In this document: positions 1 through 6,300 of the stretch, in pieces
Layout of the letters: the number at the start of each line of letters is the position of its first letter
How positions within the stretch are numbered: position 1 is the first letter of the stretch
From: Planctomycetaceae bacterium
GTDB taxonomy: Bacteria > Planctomycetota > Planctomycetia > Pirellulales > JAEUIK01
Reading direction: 5' to 3'
Length of the DNA stretch: 8,412 bases
Assembly (NCBI GenBank): GCA_016793185.1
Contig: JAEUIK010000192.1
Span: 1 to 8,412 of the forward strand
The notes under the pieces: generated by a model
Database searches by the model: none
Told to the model about the DNA's origin: nothing
Seen by the model: only the letters and a program-made list of their open reading frames with translations
Translations under genes and position numbers: made by a program

Positions 1-1
1 C

Positions 2-526
2 GCGGCCGACGGGCATAAGTGGCTCCTCGGGCCCGAGGGGGCCGGTCTCCTCTACCTTCGGCGCGCGAACCTCGAGCGCCTCCGCCCACTGGGGGTCGGC
101 TGGCACAGTTCGCTGCACGCCGGCGACTACAGCCGCCGCGAGTTCGCCCTGAAGCCCAGCGCCGAGCGCTACGAAGGGGGCTCGGCCAACCTGCTGGGCA
201 TCGCCGGCCTCGCGGCCAGTCTCGAACTGTTGAGCCACTTGGGCCCGGAGCGACTCGGCGAGCGGCTGCTGGAGGTCACCGACGAGGCCTGCTGGCGACT
301 CACGGCCCTGGGGGCCGCGATCGTCAGCTCGCGCGAGCCGGGTCGCGCCAGCGGCATCGTGGCCTTCGAGTTGCCCGAGCGCGATCCGCTGGCCGTGCGC
401 AAGTATTGCCTCGAGCAGCGGGTGGTATTGAGCTGCCGCGACGGGCGGTTGCGGATCAGCCCGCACGCGTACACGAACAGCGACGACCTGGAGCGGCTCT
501 GCGACGCCTTGGAAACGGCCCCGTAA
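2..526 (+). CDS. Class V aminotransferase (PLP-dependent), C-terminal 174 residues; 5' end outside window
   Basis: The reading frame is open from the window edge to TAA at 524-526. Its first residues are AADGHKWLLGPEGAG. The Lys at nt 17-19 sits in the DGHKW motif that carries the PLP Schiff base in class V aminotransferases, so the fragment holds the late PLP domain and the C-terminal small domain. ERYEGGSANLLGIAGL follows, the usual EGGT/S-N segment of this fold. Near the end, GRLRISPHAYTNSDDLERL matches the C-terminal (R)xSPHxYN motif of the family. The RTGHHC-type catalytic cysteine loop of SufS cysteine desulfurases is not visible; the corresponding stretch reads VVLSCRDGRLR. An isopenicillin-N-epimerase-like or generic class V enzyme is therefore likelier than a true SufS. 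The substrate cannot be inferred. coaD follows 152 bp later on the same strand and shows no clear functional link. Confidence 0.85.
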   Translation, partial: AADGHKWLLGPEGAGLLYLRRANLERLRPLGVGWHSSLHAGDYSRREFALKPSAERYEGGSANLLGIAGLAASLELLSHLGPERLGERLLEVTDEACWRLTALGAAIVSSREPGRASGIVAFELPERDPLAVRKYCLEQRVVLSCRDGRLRISPHAYTNSDDLERLCDALETAP

Positions 527-678
527 CGACATCCGGGCGCGAAAGCTCGATACTCGGCGCCGGGATCTGCCGCGGCGGGGAACAATTGCATTGCCCCCGG
601 CACTTGGCGATGATGCACGGCACGCCCGGGGGTGGCGTCGGGAGAGCGGACTGAGACACTAGCCGAGAAGCAGCACGT

Positions 679-1185
679 ATGTCGGATTCCGATTCACGCC
701 TGGCGATTTATACCGGTTCGTTCGACCCGCTGACGTTGGGGCACTTGAACGTCATCGAGCGGAGCAGCCGACTGGTGGATCGGCTGATCGTGGGGATCGG
801 CATCAATCTCGACAAGTCGCCGCTGTTCACGATCGACGAGCGGGTCGAGCTCGTGTCGCGGGTGACGGCCAAGTACAAAAACGTCGAGGTGCGCAAGTTC
901 TCGGGACTGGCTGTGCACTTTGTCCGCGAGTGCGGCGCGCGGGTGATGATCCGCGGCGTCCGTCCGCTGACCGATATCGCGGCGGAGTTCACGATGACGA
1001 TCGCCAACCGGCAGCTCGACCCGGGAATCGAGACGGTGTTCTTGATGGCCGACGGCGAGTACGCCCACGTCTCGAGCTCGCTCTTCAAGCAAATCGCTCC
1101 GCTGGCGGGCGACGCCGAGCTGGCGCGCTTCGTGCCGCAGGAAGTGATCGACGCGGTCCGGCGCAAGATGAAGCCGGCGAAGTGA
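679..1185 (+). CDS. coaD: Phosphopantetheine adenylyltransferase CoaD
   Basis: This enzyme transfers AMP from ATP to 4'-phosphopantetheine, giving dephospho-CoA, the penultimate step of cytoplasmic CoA synthesis. The protein has 168 residues, close to the usual 155-170. The nucleotidyltransferase signature is at the N-terminus: YTGSFDPLTLGHLNVIERS (residues 11-29) with the T/HxGH motif as TLGH (19-22). IRGVR (91-95) corresponds to the RGLR substrate/ATP-binding motif, and AHVSSSLFKQIA (129-140) to the ISSS motif of the nucleotide loop. The usual GGD after it is AGD here, and the DFEYE-type segment is DIAAEF, a mild divergence that keeps the key basic residues. The ATG at 679 has a weak purine stretch GAGAAG at 665-670 (8 nt away), and its N-terminus begins the fold at the expected distance. 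It is convergent with mcsB, with 15 bp between the stop codons and no recognisable terminator there. Confidence 0.95.
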   Translation: MSDSDSRLAIYTGSFDPLTLGHLNVIERSSRLVDRLIVGIGINLDKSPLFTIDERVELVSRVTAKYKNVEVRKFSGLAVHFVRECGARVMIRGVRPLTDIAAEFTMTIANRQLDPGIETVFLMADGEYAHVSSSLFKQIAPLAGDAELARFVPQEVIDAVRRKMKPAK

Positions 1186-1200
1186 ATCGCGGCGCGTCGC

Positions 1201-2286
1201 TTAATTCTGGGACGACTTGCCGTCACCTTTGTTGAGGTGCTCGCGCAGGTACTTCGCCCGCTCGATGTTCCGGTCGGCAGTGCCGAGTTCGGCGCCGTTG
1301 AGCTTCTGGAGGTGCGCCGGCTGGGTGTGAATGAAGAGCTTGTTGACGGTCGGGATTTCGAGGTCCGGCAGCAGGCCCAGGTTGACGCCCATGCGGACGC
1401 TCGACAGCAGGTGCATGGTCTCTTCGGAGCTGATGGTCTGCGCGGTGCGGAGGATCCCGTAGGCCCGGCTCACCCGGTCGTGGAGGTTCTCCTGGCTCTC
1501 CTGGATCAGCGCCGAGCGTGCCCGGCGCTCGTAGTCGATGATGACCGGAACGACGTCGCCGACTTGCTTGACGAGGCTGGATTCGGTGCGGCCGAGCGTG
1601 ATTTGGTTGCTGATCTGGTAGAAGTCGCCCATCGCCTGCGAGCCTTCGCCATACAGCCCGCGGACCGCCAGGTTGATCTTTTGCAGCGAGCGGAAGACCT
1701 TCTCGATCTGGCGCGTCAGCACCAGGGCCGGCAAGTGCAAGAGGACGCTCACCCGCATGCCAGTCCCGGCGTTGGTGGGGCAGGCGGTCAGATAACCGAG
1801 CCGCTCGTTGTAGGCGAAGGTCACATGGTCGGCGATCAGATCGTCGATGTGGTTGATCTGTTCCCAGGCTTGCTCGAGATCGAGCCCCGAGTGCATGACC
1901 TGGATGCGGAGGTGATCCTCCTCGTTGACCATCAGGCTGACTTGCTCGCCGGCGTCGATGGCGACGCCGCGGGCTCCCTCGCTCTCGGCGTGCTCGCGAC
2001 TGATGAGTTGTCGCTCGACGAGAAACTGGCGGTCGAGTCCCGCGAGCTTATCGACGTCCAAGTACTGCAAGTGGGGGGAAGCGCTGGCTTTGACGACCGC
2101 GTCGTGGAGGGTGCGCTCGATCTCGGCGCGATCCGACTCGGCGGCCTTGCTGATAAAGGGATAGTCCGCCAGATTTCGCGCAAGCCGAATGCGACTGCTC
2201 ATGACGATGTCGGATTGCGGGCCGGAGCCGCGCAACCATTCACCGCTGGAGCGCACTAACTCGTCGAGTTCCACGTGGCTATCCAA
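1201..2286 (-). CDS. mcsB: Protein-arginine kinase McsB (phosphagen-kinase fold), TTG start
   Basis: McsB phosphorylates arginine side chains; in Bacillus this marks proteins for ClpC-ClpP and inactivates CtsR. The 361-residue length is normal for the family. The motifs appear in order: SSRIRLARN (30-38) for nucleotide binding, VNEEDHLRIQ (120-129) with the catalytic acidic residues, YLTACPTNAGTGMRVSVLLH (165-184) with the active-site Cys at 169, and RGLYGEGS (209-216) plus QISNQITLG (224-232) in the ATP/guanidino loops. The C-terminal RDxxRA motif, which forms the allosteric phosphoarginine pocket in McsB, reads RNIERA (339-344), so Asp is replaced by Asn. The start is TTG at 2286-2284, with AGG 5 nt upstream. 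It gives an N-terminus aligning well with known McsB, whereas the first in-frame ATG (residue 29) would cut into the first motif. It lies downstream of mcsA on the same strand, 269 bp away, probably in one transcript. Non-phosphagen use is inferred from the McsA pairing. Confidence 0.93.
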   Translation of the reverse strand: MDSHVELDELVRSSGEWLRGSGPQSDIVMSSRIRLARNLADYPFISKAAESDRAEIERTLHDAVVKASASPHLQYLDVDKLAGLDRQFLVERQLISREHAESEGARGVAIDAGEQVSLMVNEEDHLRIQVMHSGLDLEQAWEQINHIDDLIADHVTFAYNERLGYLTACPTNAGTGMRVSVLLHLPALVLTRQIEKVFRSLQKINLAVRGLYGEGSQAMGDFYQISNQITLGRTESSLVKQVGDVVPVIIDYERRARSALIQESQENLHDRVSRAYGILRTAQTISSEETMHLLSSVRMGVNLGLLPDLEIPTVNKLFIHTQPAHLQKLNGAELGTADRNIERAKYLREHLNKGDGKSSQN

Positions 2287-2555
2287 AGTTACCTGCCAAG
2301 CAGGCAGACCCGCAAAGTTCGCGGGGACCAGCCTGATTCACACGCTGCTTCAAACCGGGTACAGGACGTGGCGAATCGCCGCCAGGGCGTCGGCCTTGGT
2401 TTCTTCCTAACCATCATATCCTATGCAGACACACTACCGGAAGGCGAGCGATGGCGGCCGCTCGACGGCCGCTGGTTCCCCAGGGAGGCTGGCGCGCAAG
2501 TGCGCGGCGCTCGCGACGACGATGCGCAACCGAACATGACGGCCTGGCAAGGGCA
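2287..2555 (-). other. mcsA-mcsB intergenic region with hairpin and possible leader ORF
   Basis: These 269 bp separate the mcsA stop from the mcsB start, unusually long for this pair, which is often tightly spaced. On the minus strand a short ORF runs from ATG 2417 (or ATG 2414) to TAA at 2291-2289. It has 42 codons and stops 2 nt before the TTG of mcsB. AGG lies 5 nt upstream of the second ATG. The peptide is rich in Arg, Cys and Trp and its GC3 is lower than that of the neighbouring genes, so real coding is doubtful. A TATGAT hexamer (2418-2413) has no matching -35 box. A small perfect repeat CCTGC-CAA-GCAGG (2292-2304) overlaps the mcsB ribosome-binding site. Confidence 0.4.
2454..2472. 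repeat. Perfect inverted repeat, 7-bp arms, between mcsA and mcsB
   Basis: GCGGCCG-CTCGA-CGGCCGC forms a stable stem with a 5-nt loop, 84 nt downstream of the mcsA stop on the minus strand. No T-run follows on either strand, so it does not look like a standard intrinsic terminator. It could be an mRNA-stabilising or processing hairpin that uncouples mcsA from mcsB, or simply a chance GC-rich repeat. Confidence 0.5.
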
Positions 2556-3062
2556 TTACCCGGTCCCTTCCTTGACCTGGCGAATCTCGTCGCGCAGCTC
2601 GCTGGCACGCTCGTAGTCTTCCGCCGCGATGGCCTCTTTCATCTCGCGCCGCAGACGAATCAACTGCGTCTGGCTGTCGGTATCGGCCGCACTCCGCCGC
2701 GGATGTTTCCCCACGTGCCGCGTCTCGCCATGAATGTTCAAGAGCAGCGGGTCGAGCTCCTTTTCGAAGCACACGTAGTCGTGCGGGCAGCCAAGGCGTC
2801 CCTTGTTGCGGAACTCGAAAAACGTGATACCGCACACGGGGCAGGCCTGCTGGTCGAGCCGGGCCAAATCGGCCGCGGTCTGGCCCACGGCGAGCTGCTG
2901 CGCCAGGGCGCCCGCCAGGCTCGCGGGGGTGCCGTCGGAGCTGTCCGGCTGCGTCAGGTACTCGCGCGCACACTCTTCACAGAGGTGCAGCTCCTGCGGT
3001 TTGCCGCCGGTGAGCTCCGTAATATGGAACGTCGCGGTCTTCTCGCACTTCTGGCATTTCAT
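2556..3062 (-). CDS. mcsA: McsA-type zinc-finger protein with UVR motif (activator of McsB)
   Basis: McsA binds and activates the McsB arginine kinase and helps deliver clients to the Clp protease. The 168-residue protein has the McsA layout. The first zinc site is CQKC (3-6) with CEEC (28-31). The second begins CPVCGITFFEFRNKGRLGC (74-92) and continues PHDYVCF. HGETRHVGK (111-119) follows, and a UVR (UvrB/UvrC) helical motif lies at about 134-164, around LRREMKEAIAAEDYERASEL. In Bacillus-type McsA the second site ends with a second CxxC; here it reads CPHD, so Cys is replaced by Asp95, with His94 or Cys98 as alternative ligands. An in-frame ATG further upstream (3173) would add 37 residues without family resemblance. 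ATG 3062 puts the first CxxC at residue 3 as in homologues and has GAGG 10 nt upstream. It lies first in the transcript from the promoter at 3184-3211. Confidence 0.9.
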   Translation of the reverse strand: MKCQKCEKTATFHITELTGGKPQELHLCEECAREYLTQPDSSDGTPASLAGALAQQLAVGQTAADLARLDQQACPVCGITFFEFRNKGRLGCPHDYVCFEKELDPLLLNIHGETRHVGKHPRRSAADTDSQTQLIRLRREMKEAIAAEDYERASELRDEIRQVKEGTG

Positions 3063-3534
3063 GGCCCGACAACCTCGCAAGCTGGACGCCAGCGCTCTCT
3101 GGCAGGAACCGGCGAAGTCGCACTCGGACCCGCGCGGTCTGGCAGTCGGGGGGGCTGGTTCGACCTTCCGCAATCGCTCGAAAATTCTAGCAGTGCCCCG
3201 GGGAGTGTCAACGTCGCCGCAGCGCCGGCGCGCTCGTTGTAAGCTATTAATTTGGCAGTGGATAGATCGTCGCGTCGCATGCCGGCAGCGCCAGGACGCG
3301 CTTCACGCCGGCCCCGCCCGGGTGTCGGTCGACGCGCGAACTTGAGGAACGTGCCGTGAGTCCCTTCGGGCAGAAAGCTCCGCTAGACATTGCCGCCGGC
3401 GATTCGGGCGTTGCCGCCAGACGGTCGAGGCTGTTAAGCTCGGCACAGCCGGCCCGCGGCGCGGCCTGGGATTCCGGCAACCTCCCCACCGCGCGCTGGT
3501 CGAGCGCTAACTTCCAGTCGAGAACCGCTTCCCC
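3063..3534. other. Divergent intergenic region between mcsA and trpE
   Basis: I find no convincing gene in these 472 bp. The minus-strand half holds the mcsA promoter and about 115 nt of 5' UTR. On the trpE side I see no good plus-strand sigma70 promoter. There is a perfect 6-bp hairpin GGCTGT-10 nt-ACAGCC (3429-3450). A direct repeat of TTGCCGCC lies at 3390-3397 and 3411-3418, 21 bp apart, on the same face of the helix. A 60-codon GTG frame (3356-3538) overlaps the trpE start as ATGA but has no family-like sequence. Confidence 0.6.
3184..3211 (-). promoter_or_regulatory. Sigma70-type promoter with extended -10, for mcsA(B)
   Basis: Read on the minus strand: TTGACA (3211-3206, perfect -35), a 16-bp spacer, then TAGAAT (3189-3184, 5 of 6) with TGC directly in front, an extended -10. 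Transcription should start near 3177, leaving a 5' UTR of about 115 nt before the mcsA ATG. The spacer contains the palindrome CCCCGGGG. This is the best -35/-10 pair I found in the window, and it points the right way for the mcsA-mcsB unit. Confidence 0.75.
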
Positions 3535-5040
3535 ATGAGCCATTCGCCGGATTTTGAAACGTTCCGCCGACTTGCGCAGGGGGCGGACCTGGTGCCGATC
3601 TACCGGCGGCTGACCTGCGACACGCTGACGCCGGTCAGCGCCTTTCACCGGATCGACAGCGGCGACTGCGCGTGCCTGTTCGAGAGCGTGATCGGCGGCG
3701 AACGCGTCGGGCGCTACAGCTTCCTGACGGCCGATCCCTTTCTGCGTCTCGACGCCTACGACCGTGAAGTCGTGGTGACGACGCCCGAGGGGGTACAGCG
3801 TTTCGAGTCGGCCGATCCGCTGGACGAGCTCAAGCGGCGCGTCGAGTCGATCCGCGCGGCGACCCTGCCCGAACTTCCCCCATTCTGCGGCGGGGCGATC
3901 GGCTACGCCGGTTACGACACGGTGCGCTACACCGAGCGGCTTCCCAATCCCCCGGCCGACGATCGCCGGCTGCCGGACCTGTCGTTCGCGTTCTTCGACC
4001 GGATGGTGGTGTTCGACCAGATCAACAAGACGATGGTCGTGGTGGCCATGGCCCGCCTCGAGGGTCCCGCGGAGGACCAGCGAGCCGCCTACGACGACGC
4101 GTGCCGCCGCGTGGACGAGCTGGTAACGCTGTTGGAGGCCCCCGATACCGATCTGCGGCTGGCCGACATCCCGCTGGTCGGCGCGCCGACGATCGGCTAC
4201 TCGTCGACCGTCACGCAGGGGGATTTCGAGCGGGCGGTGGAGAAGTGCGTCGAGTACATCCGCGCCGGCGACATCTTTCAGGTCGTCCTCAGCCAGCGGC
4301 TCAACGTCGAGATCCACGCCCATCCCTTCGACATCTATCGCACGCTGCGGGTGGTGAATCCGAGCCCGTTCATGTTCTATCTGCGGACCCCCGATGTCAC
4401 CTTGGTGGGGAGCTCGCCGGAAGTGATGGTCCGCGTGGTGGATCGCATCGTGACGGTCCGCCCGCTGGCGGGGACGCGCCGCCGCGGCGCGACGCCCGAC
4501 GAAGATCGCCAGCTCGCCGAAGAATTGCTGGCCGATCCCAAGGAACGCGCCGAGCACGTGATGCTCGTCGATCTTGGACGCAATGACGTCGGCCGGGTCG
4601 CCGAGTATCGCAGCGTCGAATTGACCGATTGCATGACGGTCGAGCGTTACAGCCATGTAATGCACATCTCTTCGAACGTGCAGGGCAAGCTCCGCGAGGG
4701 AACCACCGCCTTCGACGCGCTGCGGGCGTGCCTGCCGGCCGGAACCGTGAGCGGCGCCCCCAAAGTCCGCGCCATGGAGATCATCGACGAGCTCGAACCG
4801 GTGCGCCGCGGACCGTATGCCGGGGCCGTCGGCTACGTCGATTTCAACGGCAACATGGATACCTGCATCGCGCTGCGCACGATCGTCGTGCAGGGGACCC
4901 AAGCCTACGTCCAGGCCGGCGCCGGGATCGTCGCCGACAGCGTTCCCGAGCTCGAATACCAGGAAACGCTCAACAAGGCTCGCGGGCTGCTCAAGGCGAT
5001 CGAGATTGCCGAGCGGAGCGCCGCGACTCCGGCTCGATAA
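3535..5040 (+). CDS. trpE: Anthranilate synthase component I (TrpE)
   Basis: TrpE converts chorismate to anthranilate with ammonia supplied by the TrpG glutaminase, the first step of tryptophan synthesis. The 501 residues cover the N-terminal TrpE domain (about 20-170) and the chorismate-binding domain (about 230-490). The tryptophan feedback site is present: LFES (48-51, usually LLES) and NPSPFMFYL (275-283). Catalytic segments are RPLAGTRRRG (309-318), EHVMLVDLGRND (340-351), TVSGAPKVRAMEIIDEL (404-420), NGNMDTCIALRT (438-449) and AGAGIVADSVPELEYQET (461-478). In GDIFQVVLSQR the Gln249 position carries the catalytic Lys in isochorismate and salicylate synthases, so Gln argues for anthranilate synthase rather than MenF. 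No trpG is fused or adjacent downstream, so it must be encoded elsewhere. The ATG start has a weak GAGAA 10 nt upstream. The MenC-like gene begins 27 bp after the stop. Confidence 0.95.
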   Translation: MSHSPDFETFRRLAQGADLVPIYRRLTCDTLTPVSAFHRIDSGDCACLFESVIGGERVGRYSFLTADPFLRLDAYDREVVVTTPEGVQRFESADPLDELKRRVESIRAATLPELPPFCGGAIGYAGYDTVRYTERLPNPPADDRRLPDLSFAFFDRMVVFDQINKTMVVVAMARLEGPAEDQRAAYDDACRRVDELVTLLEAPDTDLRLADIPLVGAPTIGYSSTVTQGDFERAVEKCVEYIRAGDIFQVVLSQRLNVEIHAHPFDIYRTLRVVNPSPFMFYLRTPDVTLVGSSPEVMVRVVDRIVTVRPLAGTRRRGATPDEDRQLAEELLADPKERAEHVMLVDLGRNDVGRVAEYRSVELTDCMTVERYSHVMHISSNVQGKLREGTTAFDALRACLPAGTVSGAPKVRAMEIIDELEPVRRGPYAGAVGYVDFNGNMDTCIALRTIVVQGTQAYVQAGAGIVADSVPELEYQETLNKARGLLKAIEIAERSAATPAR

Positions 5041-5067
5041 AACTCTCTTCCCGACGGCCGTCGCCGT

Positions 5068-6192
5068 ATGTTGATCACCGCGCTCGAGCTGTACCAGGTC
5101 GCGATGCCGTTGCGGAGCCCGTGGCGCACTGCGCACGGCGACGAAGCGACCGTCGAGACGGTGCTGGTGCGGATCGAATCGGGCGAGCACGTCGCCTGGG
5201 CCGAGTCGTGTCCCGGCGCGATGCCCTGCTACAGCCCCGAATGGGCGGGGGGCGCGTTTGCCGCGCTCCAGCGCTGGCTGGCGCCGGCGCTGGTCGGCCA
5301 GTCGATCGATTCGGGAGCCGACCTGCAACGCCGGCTTGCGCACTTCACGGGCAACTACTTCGCCAAAGCCGCGCTCGACAACGCCTGGTGGGTGCTCGCA
5401 GCCGCGCGGCAAGGGTTGCCGCTGCATCGTCTCCTGGGGGGGGATCGCGACCGGGTGGAGGCGGGCGCCGACATCGGCGTACTCGATTCGGTGGGCGAGT
5501 TGATCGAGCAAATCGGCGCGGCGCTCGCCGCCGGCTTTTCGCGCATCAAGCTCAAGATTCGCCCCGGTTGGGATGCCGACGTCTTGCGGATGGTGCGCCA
5601 AGCCCATCCCGCGGCGCGGATCCACGTCGACTGCAACGCAGGCTACACGTTCGACGATTTGCCGCTCTTCGCCCGGCTCGACGATTTCGGGCTCGAGATG
5701 ATCGAGCAGCCATTGATGGCCGGCGACCTGATCGACCACGCCCGATTGCAGGCGCAAATCCGCACGCCGATCTGCCTCGACGAGAGCATCACGTCGGCCG
5801 AAGTCTGCCGCGTGGCCCTCGACCTGGGGAGCTGCCGGGTGGTGAACATCAAGCCGGGCAGGGTAGGGGGGCTGACCGAGGCGCTGGCGATTCACGAGGT
5901 TTGCCGCCAGGCGGGCGTCGTTGCCTGGGTCGGCGGGATGCTCGAGAGTGCGATCGGCGCCCGTATCGCCCTGGCGCTGGCGACGCTCCCAGGCTGCACG
6001 TATCCGGCCGATGTCTTCCCGTCGTCGCGGTTCTACGAGCAGGATCTGGCCAGCCCGGCTCTCGAGCTGGCCGATGGTTCCGGAACCGGGCGGCAAATCG
6101 CGACGCTTGCGGCACCCGGAATCGGCACCGAGCCGGACCCGCAACGGCTGCAGTCGTGGTGCGTGAATCACGCGCGCCTCGAGGCGAAATGA
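5068..6192 (+). CDS. menC: Enolase-superfamily enzyme of the MenC / N-acylamino-acid racemase group (o-succinylbenzoate synthase)
   Basis: The likely reaction is dehydration of SHCHC to o-succinylbenzoate in menaquinone synthesis. The same family includes N-succinylamino-acid racemases, and some members do both. The 374 residues show the full muconate-lactonising subgroup set: a capping N-domain (MLITALELYQVAMPLRSP), the catalytic KxK as KLKIRPGWD (161-169) with Lys163 as base, metal ligands Asp188 (VDCNAGYT), Glu213 (MIEQPL) and Asp238 (CLDES), and the second catalytic Lys262 in VVNIKPGRVGGL. WVGGMLESAIG (287-297) closes the barrel in the way typical of OSBS/NSAR. All key residues are intact. 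ATG 5068 gives the expected N-terminal beta strand, but no Shine-Dalgarno is visible; a 12-bp palindrome CGACGGCCGTCG (5052-5063) occupies that place. It is probably cotranscribed with trpE. OSBS versus racemase activity cannot be decided from sequence alone. Confidence 0.85.
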   Translation: MLITALELYQVAMPLRSPWRTAHGDEATVETVLVRIESGEHVAWAESCPGAMPCYSPEWAGGAFAALQRWLAPALVGQSIDSGADLQRRLAHFTGNYFAKAALDNAWWVLAAARQGLPLHRLLGGDRDRVEAGADIGVLDSVGELIEQIGAALAAGFSRIKLKIRPGWDADVLRMVRQAHPAARIHVDCNAGYTFDDLPLFARLDDFGLEMIEQPLMAGDLIDHARLQAQIRTPICLDESITSAEVCRVALDLGSCRVVNIKPGRVGGLTEALAIHEVCRQAGVVAWVGGMLESAIGARIALALATLPGCTYPADVFPSSRFYEQDLASPALELADGSGTGRQIATLAAPGIGTEPDPQRLQSWCVNHARLEAK

Positions 6193-6223
6193 GCCGGAGC
6201 TGAACCGAGCCGGCTTGCGCGAG

Positions 6224-6252
6224 TTGCAACGCGGCTGCGGCGCGTCCAGAAT
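6224..6252 (+). promoter_or_regulatory. Possible sigma70 promoter for the ABM-domain gene
   Basis: TTGCAA (6224-6229, 4 of 6) and CAGAAT (6247-6252, 4 of 6) are spaced by exactly 17 bp. The predicted start near 6259 leaves about 42 nt of leader before the ATG at 6301. In GC-rich DNA such matches arise by chance fairly often. Readthrough from trpE-menC is an equally good explanation for expression of the next gene. Confidence 0.3.
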
Positions 6253-6300
6253 GGCCGGCCTTGTGCGACCCTTCCCCCTGACGTAGCGAGCCAACCTCCC

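Noticed and set aside
586..614. TTGCAT-17-GATGAT as a coaD promoter
   Set aside because: The -35 matches only 3 of 6 and the -10 4 of 6; that is within chance for a 152-bp spacer.
1237..2259. A 340-codon plus-strand frame opposite mcsB
   Set aside because: It is the antisense shadow of mcsB, whose catalytic motifs are all present; the product shows no recognisable fold.
2413..2441. TATGAT as a separate mcsB promoter on the minus strand
   Set aside because: No -35 (TCCGGT at 17 bp) and no TG extension; it is kept only as a note in the intergenic entry.
3187..3211. A CIRCE-like (HrcA) operator overlapping the mcsA promoter
   Set aside because: The halves match CIRCE only about 6 of 9 and 7 of 9, and the spacing is 7 rather than 9 nt. 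The resemblance probably comes from the -35 sequence itself. No CtsR heptad repeats were seen either.
3205..3345. A possible trp leader peptide with TGG-CAG-TGG codons (3253-3261) upstream of trpE
   Set aside because: The only in-frame start is a GTG inside the mcsA -35 region, there is no ribosome-binding site, and no terminator with a T-run follows. Two Trp codons are not enough.
3356..3538. A 60-codon GTG frame overlapping the trpE start by ATGA
   Set aside because: The overlap looks like translational coupling, but there is no ribosome-binding site and the peptide is low-complexity without a conserved look.
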